9,592 nucleotides of DNA, from contig CAKUWO010000039.1 of NCBI GenBank assembly GCA_934699415.1, forward strand, positions 1-9,592, in the 5' to 3' direction. Below the pieces are notes generated by a model. That model was not told the origin of the DNA, made no database searches, and worked only from the letters and a program-made list of their open reading frames with translations. Shown here in pieces: positions 1 through 6,129 of this stretch (position 1 is the stretch's first letter; each line of letters starts with the position of its first letter). The DNA is from an uncultured Erysipelotrichaceae bacterium. Its GTDB lineage: Bacteria > Bacillota_I > Bacilli_A > Erysipelotrichales > Erysipelotrichaceae. The position numbers were made by a program, and so were the translations under genes.

Positions 1-1
1 G

Positions 2-937
2 CAAGAAAGTGAAGCAATCGCAAAAGATGTAGCAATGAAAGAGATTATTTCTTTAGGTGTTCCTTATGTTGTAATTTCTTTTTTAGGTACATGTTCACCA
101 TTAATTGATTCAAATTTCTTTATTTCATATGCAACTCGTATTGGTATGGATTATGAACAAGCTAAATTAGCTTTAGGTGTAGTTCAAACAAATTGCAATA
201 AGATTGCATCTATTCCTCAAGTTTTAACATTAGGATTCTCAGCTGGGCTTGTACCATATCTTACTGAGAGCTATGAAAGAAGAGATAATATCGCTTTATC
301 TAATCAATTAAAAGATATTTTTGCAATGGTGGTCTTTATCTTATTGCCAGTAGCTAGTGCTATCTTCTTTTTCGCTAAACCTATTTATGCCATTATGTAT
401 GGCACAAGTCAGTTAGATACCACATCACCATTGCTTGCAACATATGCACTTGTAGCTTTTACCGATACTATTGCACCAATCTTTTCTTCGGTCTTAATTA
501 CATTAAGATCTAGAAAAAAAGCAATCGTGTTTTTGATTATTACATTAATCATTAAGTTTTTAACATTCTTTATGTTAGTTCCGATATTTAATGCTTATGG
601 TATGATTTTATCAACCGCATGTGCTTCATTTGCTATGATTATTTTTGGCTCAATATTCTTAAATCATAACTATGGTTTTAGTTTATTAAGATTAGCTAAT
701 ATTAGTATTAGAACTTTAATTACTACTTTAATTTCGATGCTTCCTTTTGTTTTGATAAATACTTTTATATCAATGCCATATAGTGGAAGATTAGTAGTAA
801 TGATGTGGTTTATGGTTGAAACTATGTTGATGATTCTTATTTATGTTGTTGTAGCATGTTTGATTCATTTACCACAGGATGTCTTCCATATTGAAAAGTT
901 ATCTTTAAGAAGTATTTTAAAATATTTTAAGCATTAA
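2..937 (+). CDS. MurJ/YtgP-like lipid flippase (MOP superfamily), C-terminal part
   Basis: This is the C-terminal 311 residues of a polytopic membrane protein; the frame is open to the left edge, so the start lies outside the window and the ATG at 35 is only an internal Met. Several hydrophobic membrane segments are visible, for example around codons 75-230 of the visible part. Between them is a loop reading SIPQVLTLGFSAGLVPYLTE, which matches the SpoVB/YtgP/MurJ pattern (a hydrophobic run, then S-x-x-LVP-x-x-[ST]-E, then a charged segment leading into the next helix). Family knowledge: such proteins flip lipid-linked cell-wall or polysaccharide precursors across the cytoplasmic membrane. The family call is fairly safe. 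Lipid II as substrate is inference, because a polysaccharide or teichoic-acid flippase of the same superfamily would look alike. Its stop codon overlaps the ispH stop on the other strand by four bases. Confidence 0.8.
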   Translation, partial: QESEAIAKDVAMKEIISLGVPYVVISFLGTCSPLIDSNFFISYATRIGMDYEQAKLALGVVQTNCNKIASIPQVLTLGFSAGLVPYLTESYERRDNIALSNQLKDIFAMVVFILLPVASAIFFFAKPIYAIMYGTSQLDTTSPLLATYALVAFTDTIAPIFSSVLITLRSRKKAIVFLIITLIIKFLTFFMLVPIFNAYGMILSTACASFAMIIFGSIFLNHNYGFSLLRLANISIRTLITTLISMLPFVLINTFISMPYSGRLVVMMWFMVETMLMILIYVVVACLIHLPQDVFHIEKLSLRSILKYFKH

Positions 938-1833
938 AGTATTTCATCAAGATTAACATCAGGTTTAATTAGTTCGCCATTTAAAGCGAACTTTTTAAGT
1001 GTTTCAATAACAGCATTGGTAAGTGAAGTTGGAGTAGATGCTCCTGCTGTAACATAGATATGATTACAATCTTTTAAATCATCCAATTTTAAATCCTTAG
1101 CTTCTTCAATCATGATTACTTTTTTAATGCCACTTAATAAACCTATTTCTTTTAATTTATTAGAATTGTTACTCTTTGGATCTCCGACAACAATTAATAA
1201 ATCACAATCTTTTAGTTTTAATACAGCTTCTTGGCGCATAGTAGTAGCTTTGCATATTTCTTTTTCAAATAAAGCATTAGGATACTTCTTTTTGATAGCT
1301 TCGAAGATATTAGCGATTTCAAAGATTGACATGGTTGTTTGATTGGTTACAAAAATAGCTTTATCACAATTTGAGGGAATATCATCTTCGCTATTTATTA
1401 AGATAATATCACTAGAGATTGATAAAACTGCTTCTGCTTCCGGATGGTTCTTTTTACCAATATAAAAGACCTTATAACCTTCATTTAAGTGCTTTTTAAC
1501 TATATTTTGAGTTGCAATAACATCTACACAACTTGCATCAATAATGATTAATCCTTTATCACTAGCCATCTTTTTATATTTATCAGCAATACCATGAGCT
1601 GAGAAGATTAAAACACCATTATCAATAGAATTAATGGCTTCTTCTTTATTATTGGCATCTAAAGTAATGATATTTAGTTTTTCTAAAGCTTCTGCAACAT
1701 AGTGGTTATGCACAATCATTCCAAGAACATATATCTTTTCTTGAGGATAATCAATTCGTGCTTGTTTAGCCATTTGGATGGCTCTAATTACCCCTTTACA
1801 ATAACCGCTAGGGATTACTCTTTTAATTTCCAT
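934..1833 (-). CDS. ispH: 4-hydroxy-3-methylbut-2-enyl diphosphate reductase (IspH/LytB)
   Basis: IspH is the last enzyme of the MEP isoprenoid pathway: it reduces HMBPP to IPP and DMAPP in the cytoplasm with an iron-sulfur cluster. All key residues are visible in the 299-residue protein. The three cluster cysteines are C12 (GYCKGV), C102 (DASC) and C194 (KEICKAT). The substrate-pocket histidines are H42 (VHN), H80 (SAHG) and H130 (NHPEAEA, with the catalytic Glu E132). The TNQTTMS, DPKSNNSN (219-225) and TAGASTP (262-268) motifs are also present. Wording such as KKNHPE, VTNQTTMS and VVGDPKSNNSN is closest, from memory, to Bacillus YqfP. Length is normal for the family. The start gives the standard N-terminus but has no Shine-Dalgarno; a -10 element ends six bases upstream, so the mRNA may be leaderless. 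Divergent from cshB. No convincing terminator is seen after its own stop. Confidence 0.96.
   Translation of the reverse strand: MEIKRVIPSGYCKGVIRAIQMAKQARIDYPQEKIYVLGMIVHNHYVAEALEKLNIITLDANNKEEAINSIDNGVLIFSAHGIADKYKKMASDKGLIIIDASCVDVIATQNIVKKHLNEGYKVFYIGKKNHPEAEAVLSISSDIILINSEDDIPSNCDKAIFVTNQTTMSIFEIANIFEAIKKKYPNALFEKEICKATTMRQEAVLKLKDCDLLIVVGDPKSNNSNKLKEIGLLSGIKKVIMIEEAKDLKLDDLKDCNHIYVTAGASTPTSLTNAVIETLKKFALNGELIKPDVNLDEIL
971..996 (+). terminator. Rho-independent terminator of the flippase gene, inside ispH
   Basis: Perfect 7-bp arms AGTTCGC (971-977) and GCGAACT (986-992) enclose an 8-base loop and are followed by more T residues up to 996. It begins 34 bases after the flippase stop codon and lies wholly within the antisense 3' coding part of ispH. 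On the minus strand the hairpin is not followed by a T run, so it should act on + strand transcription only. Confidence 0.75.
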
Positions 1834-1839
1834 ATCTCA

Positions 1840-1848
1840 ATTATATCA
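1840..1848 (-). promoter_or_regulatory. Extended -10 promoter of ispH, predicted leaderless
   Basis: Read on the minus strand the sequence is TGATATAAT, a consensus TGnTATAAT extended -10. Six bases (1834-1839) separate it from the ATG, which places the expected +1 on the A of the start codon. No recognisable -35 box lies 16-18 bases upstream, as is usual for extended -10 promoters. No ribosome-binding site fits in the remaining space. Confidence 0.65.
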
Positions 1849-1885
1849 CGAGCCTTAGTTATCCTTTTTATTTAGGGAAGAATTT

Positions 1886-1894
1886 TGTTATAAT
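1886..1894 (+). promoter_or_regulatory. Extended -10 promoter of cshB
   Basis: TGTTATAAT is a full TGnTATAAT match. The -35 region 16-18 bases upstream is only a T-rich stretch. The predicted transcription start is near 1901, giving a short leader of about 23 bases that contains a Shine-Dalgarno site, unlike the divergent ispH. Confidence 0.65.
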
Positions 1895-1906
1895 CTTTCC
1901 GTATAT

Positions 1907-1915
1907 AAAGTAGGT
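1907..1915 (+). promoter_or_regulatory. Shine-Dalgarno site of cshB
   Basis: AAAGTAGGT differs by one base from the ideal AAAGGAGGT and ends eight bases before the ATG at 1924. It fixes that start codon and shows that this genome does use Shine-Dalgarno initiation for some promoter-proximal genes. Confidence 0.65.
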
Positions 1916-1923
1916 ACTAATTT

Positions 1924-3276
1924 ATGGAATTAAAAGATTTAAAAAAAGAAACTCAACAGTTGGCAGCTTTAAATCACTTTAAAGAATTAACTGGCGTTCA
2001 AGAAGAAACAATTAATCGTGCTCATAAAAATCAAGATGTTACTGCAGTAGGGGAAACAGGTACAGGCAAGACTTATGCTTATCTTTTCTCAATTTGTGAA
2101 AAAATCAATCCACTTCTTGATGAAACACAAGTTGTAATATCTGCTCCTACAAGAGAATTAGCATATCAGATTCATAGTGTTGCAAGTATGATGAAGCAAG
2201 TCTATCCAGAACTTCGTATACGTCTTTTGACTGGTGGCATGGATAACGAAAGAATGAAGGAAGGTTTAAAAAGAGCACCACATATTATTGTAGGTACTCC
2301 TGGTCGTATTAAAGCTCTTTATAGTGATAATCATATTCGTGTTGATAAAGTTAATATGTTTATTATTGATGAAGCTGATATGACTTTGGACTATGGCTTT
2401 TTAGAAGATATTGATGTTGTTTTCTCAAAAATGGTCAAAGAGCCTGAGATTTTATGTTTCTCTGCTACTTTCCCAGAAAACTTAAAACCATTCGTTAAAA
2501 AGTATCTTAAAAATCCTGAAATTATTACAGTTAAAGATAAACCAATCTTTCAACCTAAGATTGATTATATTTTGATTGATGCTAAACATTTGGATTATGA
2601 TGATGCTTTCTTAACATTTATTAATGGTTTTGATCCTTATGTATGCTTAATCTTTGGCAATACTAGAGAAGCATGTGATAAAGCATATGATAAGATGCGT
2701 GCTAAAGGTATTAAGACTTTACTTATTCATGGTGGTTTACAAGCAAGAGAAAGACAAAAAGCGATGCGCTCATTAGCTAATGAAGAATATCGATATATTG
2801 TTGCAAGCGATGTAGCTGCTAGAGGAATTGATGTTGAAGGGGTAAGCCATGTTGTTTCGTTAGGATTCCCTAAAGAATTAAGTTTCTTTAAACATCGTGC
2901 TGGACGTACTGGACGTAATGGTAAAGAGGGTACATGTTTTGCTATTTATAAAAAAGAAGATGAAACAACTATTAAAACTTTAATGAAACAGGGCTTTACT
3001 TTCTCTTTCATGGCTTTTAAAAATGGTGAATGGAAGGAAGTTAAAAATCCATTTGAAAAGAGTCGTCCACGTAAGGTAAGTGAAAGAGATATTGAAATCT
3101 CTAAAATGGTTGGTAAATCAAAGAAAGTTAAACCAAATTATCGTAAGAAGAGAAAACAAGCAATTGATGAAATTAAACGTAAAGAGCGTCGTGATTTCAT
3201 TAGATCCAAGATTCGTGAAGAGAAAAAAGCACGTTATCGTAACTCTTCTTTAGCTAAGCTTAAAAGTGAAGATTAA
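1924..3276 (+). CDS. cshB: DEAD-box ATP-dependent RNA helicase, CshB (YqfR) type
   Basis: A 450-residue cytoplasmic RNA helicase that unwinds RNA duplexes with ATP. Motifs in order: Q-motif region around VQEETI (25-30), Walker A GETGTGKT (43-50; Glu where most members have Gln), PTRELA (75-80), TPGR (125-128), DEAD (149-152), SAT (180-182), ARGID (299-303) and HRAGRTGR (324-331). After the two RecA-like domains comes a short segment with KNGEWKE (366-372) and a highly basic tail (about 380-440) containing KSKKVKPNYRKK. That tail closely resembles the end of Bacillus subtilis CshB, and this is what sets it apart from CshA, DeaD and RhlE relatives. The family is linked to ribosome assembly, RNA turnover and cold growth. 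In Bacillus, cshB (yqfR) lies close to ispH (yqfP), so the neighbourhood supports the assignment. Own promoter and Shine-Dalgarno upstream, strong terminator downstream. Confidence 0.92.
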   Translation: MELKDLKKETQQLAALNHFKELTGVQEETINRAHKNQDVTAVGETGTGKTYAYLFSICEKINPLLDETQVVISAPTRELAYQIHSVASMMKQVYPELRIRLLTGGMDNERMKEGLKRAPHIIVGTPGRIKALYSDNHIRVDKVNMFIIDEADMTLDYGFLEDIDVVFSKMVKEPEILCFSATFPENLKPFVKKYLKNPEIITVKDKPIFQPKIDYILIDAKHLDYDDAFLTFINGFDPYVCLIFGNTREACDKAYDKMRAKGIKTLLIHGGLQARERQKAMRSLANEEYRYIVASDVAARGIDVEGVSHVVSLGFPKELSFFKHRAGRTGRNGKEGTCFAIYKKEDETTIKTLMKQGFTFSFMAFKNGEWKEVKNPFEKSRPRKVSERDIEISKMVGKSKKVKPNYRKKRKQAIDEIKRKERRDFIRSKIREEKKARYRNSSLAKLKSED

Positions 3277-3299
3277 TCTGCATTAATTGCAGATTTTTT
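3275..3299 (+). terminator. Rho-independent terminator of cshB
   Basis: Arms AATCTGCA (3275-3282) and TGCAGATT (3288-3295) pair perfectly over 8 bp around the loop TTAAT and are followed by four more T residues. The upstream arm starts within the cshB TAA stop codon. The minus-strand side lacks a T run, so it should be one-directional. Confidence 0.85.
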
Positions 3300-3303
3300 C
3301 TTT

Positions 3304-3326
3304 AAAAAGGTGCTTTAAAAGCACCT
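3304..3326 (-). terminator. Terminator of the GTPase-NYN gene, overlapping its stop codon
   Basis: Inverted repeat AGGTGCTTT / AAAGCACCT (3308-3326) with one central base, in practice a 7-bp stem with a 5-base loop. On the minus strand it is followed by a short T run (complement of 3304-3307). The TAG stop (3325-3327) is partly inside the stem. The U-tract is short, so efficiency may be moderate. Confidence 0.65.
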
Positions 3327-5742
3327 AATCATTAAATAATGTTTTTAAATCCTCTAAAGGATAAATTTTTTTCTTTTCTGGTAAAGCTATCTTGGTTTTA
3401 ATTCTTTCATAACGTTTTAAAAATTCTAAAGATGAAAGGCGATAAGCATCACTGCCTAAAATCGATAATTGAATCAAAGCATCACTACTTACCACAAATA
3501 AACGATATTTTTTAGCTAAAGATGCTGCATTTTCTTGAATATATCGGTCTGCTGTTTCATCTTTTCGAGTAAAAATAATAGTTAGATTATCACTAGGTGT
3601 AATACTTGGCACTTTGTTTTCTCTTTTATATGCATCAAAAACAACAATCATACGATTATTAAAATATCCTTGCATATCATGTAAGAGTTCAATGATTTTT
3701 TCTCTTCCTAAGCTAATATCACTTTGGGCAAGTTCTTTATATTCACTGGCATACATAAGATTATAGCCATCAATTAAGAAACAAGTTTCTTTCTTAGAAC
3801 TATCTTTAATTTCAACATGTGAAACCTCAGGAATTATTTTCTTTTCTTTTTCAATATAACGTGGTTTTTCTTTATAAGTATTATTCCATACACGTTTTAA
3901 TTCTTCTTCACTTATTTCTCTTCGCTCATAACAAGATGAAGTAGTGTTATCTTTATCAAAATGAATATTAAGGTATTCTTCAATTTCATTTCCATCAATT
4001 GTTAAAACGGTGTTATTTTTAAGGAACAAAGATGAAGATATATGTTTGCGCTCATCATAACTTAAGGAATTGATAATTTCTTTTTGATGCTGACTTTCTT
4101 GATACTTTATTTCGATTAATTCGTATTCTCTTTCTTCTTGATCTACTCTTTTTAATAATTCTTTTAAATTGATTAAAGGAAGGGTGCAAATACCTTTAGC
4201 ATCATCAATAACTTCACCACCATTTCTTTGTAAGAAATCATACAAATTATTTAAATTTAAAGATAATTTAAAAATAGCATAAGGCTCAAGAAAAAGAGGA
4301 TTATTCTTTTTTAAAGCTTGATTAATAGCGCGATATAAAGCTTCTAATAAATCGGTAGAGCCGGTATGTTTATCTGATGTTTTAACATCGATAATATGGA
4401 TTTTAAGGCCTGTTAACTCTTCATATAAACCCATTGGTGGATTTTCGTTTAACTCTTTCAGTAAAAATAAAGCTGATGAATGATCTAAATTTGTCTCAAA
4501 AGTAATAAAATCATCATTAGTTTTTTCAAGATAGACCGTTACTTCAGCAAAATGCTTCAAGACATCAAAATGAGCAATACCATATACACTTTCTCTAATT
4601 GTTTCTTTGTATTGAACTTTTGGAAGGGTTAAAGTTATTTCTTTATTAAAACGATCTTTCATTAATGATAGCAATACATCAGCCATTAAATCGCCATTGA
4701 TATTAACAGTTAATGTAGAGGTAGCGGGATTAAAGGCAGTTAAAAGTTCTGGTAATTCTTCTTCAAGCAAGCGAAGATCCTTAAAAGTTTCATTTTGATT
4801 ATCACTCTCTACTAAATAATTTATACGTATATTATTATCTTCTTTTTCTATTTCGTTAGATGGAAGATGCATTCCTTGTTTCAGATGTTCTGTACCACGT
4901 AAAGCAACAATATCACCGGCCATTGCTTGATTTATTGTTTTAAAACTATTACCTTGGTAGCTTCTTATTTCTTCTACTTTATCGCCATTACTTAAGATAT
5001 TTTTTGTTTTGATAGTACCTTTATTAATTTTAATAAAAGCTAATTTTAAACCTTTTTCGTGGATGATTTTATAAACATAAGCATCTAAATTAGCTTCATT
5101 TTCATGCTCATAAGCTAAAGAGATAAGTAATTCTTTTAAATCTTTTAAAGAATCAGGTTTAATAGCTGAAGCGAAAAAGAAAGGATAAACGAGACGTTTT
5201 TTAATACCTTTTAAGTATTCTTCTTCAGCAATTGTTTCTTCTTTTAAATATTGATTTAAAAGCTTTTCATTGCTTAAAACGATATTTTCAATATTCTCTT
5301 CTTTATTACCAATAAGAGCTGATAATTCTTCTTTGATTACCCTTAACCATTTATTTTCATCCTTAATTGAAAGATCGCTTTTATTCATCAAAACAATAAT
5401 TGGAATATGATTATCTTTTAATTCATTAAAGATAATTTTAGAAGCATTACTAATCATTTCATTGGCTGGTAAGATAAATAAAGCAATATCAATGGCTTGA
5501 AGTGCTCTTCTTCTTTCTTTTATAAAATCACGATGTCCCGGAGTATCTAAAAAAGTGATTTCATAATCTTCACCTAATAATTTAATAGTTTTTAGAAAGA
5601 TAGTAATACCGCGCTTTCTTTCTTCAATGAATTGATCTAAAAAAGTGAAAGATACACCATAACGCTCTTTAATAATATTTTCTGCAAAGGTACTTTTTCC
5701 AGCATCAACATGTGCAAAAAGTCCAACCGTTAATTTTCTCAT
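3325..5742 (-). CDS. TetM/EF-G-like ribosomal GTPase fused to a Rae1/YacP-type NYN endoribonuclease domain
   Basis: An 805-residue two-part protein. Residues 1 to about 550 follow the TetM/EF-G plan. The GTPase domain has G1 AHVDAGKST (10-18), G2 RGITI (44-48), G3 DTPGH (66-70), G4 NKSD (120-123) and G5 SA (192-193). An EF-Tu-like domain II follows (about 218-295), then domain III (LLEEELPEL, 325-333), domain IV (YKETIRESVYGIAHF, and a loop with KHTGSTD, 458-464) and a domain V-like part. After a charged segment (about 550-650) comes a NYN/PIN-like domain (653-780): LIDGYN (D658), VVFDAY (D703), KDETADRYI (D728, D732) and VSSD (D754). Its order and spacing match Bacillus YacP/Rae1, which cuts mRNA in the ribosomal A site; D658 and D732 correspond, from memory, to Rae1 catalytic D7 and D81. 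TetM itself is about 640 residues and ends before such a domain. Inferred role: docking at the factor-binding site and cleaving mRNA on stalled or drug-bound ribosomes. It need not confer tetracycline resistance. No Shine-Dalgarno precedes the ATG; it may be leaderless. Confidence 0.88.
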   Translation of the reverse strand: MRKLTVGLFAHVDAGKSTFAENIIKERYGVSFTFLDQFIEERKRGITIFLKTIKLLGEDYEITFLDTPGHRDFIKERRRALQAIDIALFILPANEMISNASKIIFNELKDNHIPIIVLMNKSDLSIKDENKWLRVIKEELSALIGNKEENIENIVLSNEKLLNQYLKEETIAEEEYLKGIKKRLVYPFFFASAIKPDSLKDLKELLISLAYEHENEANLDAYVYKIIHEKGLKLAFIKINKGTIKTKNILSNGDKVEEIRSYQGNSFKTINQAMAGDIVALRGTEHLKQGMHLPSNEIEKEDNNIRINYLVESDNQNETFKDLRLLEEELPELLTAFNPATSTLTVNINGDLMADVLLSLMKDRFNKEITLTLPKVQYKETIRESVYGIAHFDVLKHFAEVTVYLEKTNDDFITFETNLDHSSALFLLKELNENPPMGLYEELTGLKIHIIDVKTSDKHTGSTDLLEALYRAINQALKKNNPLFLEPYAIFKLSLNLNNLYDFLQRNGGEVIDDAKGICTLPLINLKELLKRVDQEEREYELIEIKYQESQHQKEIINSLSYDERKHISSSLFLKNNTVLTIDGNEIEEYLNIHFDKDNTTSSCYERREISEEELKRVWNNTYKEKPRYIEKEKKIIPEVSHVEIKDSSKKETCFLIDGYNLMYASEYKELAQSDISLGREKIIELLHDMQGYFNNRMIVVFDAYKRENKVPSITPSDNLTIIFTRKDETADRYIQENAASLAKKYRLFVVSSDALIQLSILGSDAYRLSSLEFLKRYERIKTKIALPEKKKIYPLEDLKTLFND

Positions 5743-5748
5743 AATAAT

Positions 5749-5754
5749 ATTTTA
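5749..5754 (-). promoter_or_regulatory. Candidate -10 box of the GTPase-NYN gene, predicted leaderless
   Basis: TAAAAT on the minus strand lies six bases before the ATG, placing +1 on the start codon. There is no TG extension and no clear -35, so the call is weak in such AT-rich DNA. An alternative is TATTAT on the minus strand at 5783-5788, which would give a leader of about 33 bases that also lacks a Shine-Dalgarno site. Confidence 0.4.
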
Positions 5755-5781
5755 ATGTCGTTTATTTAAAAAAGAAATGAC

Positions 5782-5787
5782 TATAAT
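5782..5787 (+). promoter_or_regulatory. -10 box of the NusG-II/Gx/rimO/ROK operon, predicted leaderless
   Basis: A perfect TATAAT ends exactly six bases before the ATG at 5794, so the expected +1 is the A of the start codon. A TG lies two bases upstream of the hexamer, one base off the extended -10 spacing. No good -35 is seen. The bases between hexamer and ATG hold no Shine-Dalgarno. Confidence 0.6.
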
Positions 5788-5793
5788 AGAGCG

Positions 5794-6129
5794 ATGAAGA
5801 AGAAAGAAATTTATTTTTTAACATTGATTATAATCTTGATGGCTTTATCTACGTTTTTTTTGACTTGTTCGCATAAACAAAATTTTATCATTGTTAAAAA
5901 CAAGGACCATCAAGAGCTATTAAAAGTACCTTTGGATATTAATGGAATTTATGAAATAGAAGGTGATTATGGCTTATTTCATTTAGAAGTTAAGGATCAA
6001 GAATATCGTGCCATAGATGTTTCGTGCCCTAATAAACTATGCGAGAAGGTAGGGTGGGTGAATGAGACAAATTATCGTTTAATTGTTTGTCTTCCTAATG
6101 GTTTATATGTGGAGCTAAGTGATGAATAA
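5794..6129 (+). CDS. NusG domain II-containing membrane-anchored protein (EetA-like)
   Basis: A 111-residue protein with an N-terminal membrane helix (about 5-24, preceded by KKK) followed by one extracytoplasmic NusG-domain-II-type beta domain. The family signature is clear: an IxGxYGxFHLEV-like stretch (55-66), then SCPNKLCEKVG (77-87) and IVCLPNG (97-103), with three conserved cysteines C78, C83 and C99 that could be redox-active or disulfide-forming. C25 at the end of the helix sits in FLTC, a poor lipobox, so a lipoprotein is unlikely. Family knowledge: these proteins occur next to Gx-type membrane proteins, flavin-transfer genes and polyprenyl synthase genes, and EetA of Listeria-type extracellular electron transfer loci is, as I recall, of this kind. 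Biochemical function is unknown. First gene of the operon; its last codons overlap the next start by eight bases. Despite its name it is not a transcription factor. Confidence 0.82.
   Translation: MKKKEIYFLTLIIILMALSTFFLTCSHKQNFIIVKNKDHQELLKVPLDINGIYEIEGDYGLFHLEVKDQEYRAIDVSCPNKLCEKVGWVNETNYRLIVCLPNGLYVELSDE
6111..6114 (+). promoter_or_regulatory. Shine-Dalgarno site that sets the Gx gene start at 6122
   Basis: GGAG lies seven bases before ATG 6122 but only four before the in-frame GTG at 6119, so ATG 6122 is preferred. The site lies inside the last codons of the upstream gene, which implies translational coupling. Confidence 0.65.

Noticed and set aside
917..930. 14-bp perfect palindrome of only A and T near the flippase stop, considered as the minus-strand terminator of ispH
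   Set aside because: An A/T-only stem is too weak, no T run follows on the minus strand, and such palindromes arise often in DNA this AT-rich.
1112..1342. 76-codon open frame on the + strand inside ispH
   Set aside because: It is antisense to a clearly conserved ispH, has no Shine-Dalgarno or promoter and no recognisable domain; a shadow frame.
1895..1923. Riboswitch or T-box leader before cshB
   Set aside because: The predicted leader is only about 23 bases; no intergenic stretch in the window is long enough for a structured leader.
3325..5742. Calling the GTPase-NYN protein a tetracycline resistance gene
   Set aside because: Only the general EF-G/TetM fold is shown. The tip loop of domain IV (KHTGSTD region) differs from TetM, and the extra nuclease domain points to another role.
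6119..6121. GTG start for the Gx membrane protein
   Set aside because: It lies only four bases after GGAG, whereas the adjacent ATG at 6122 has a seven-base spacing and is the better codon.
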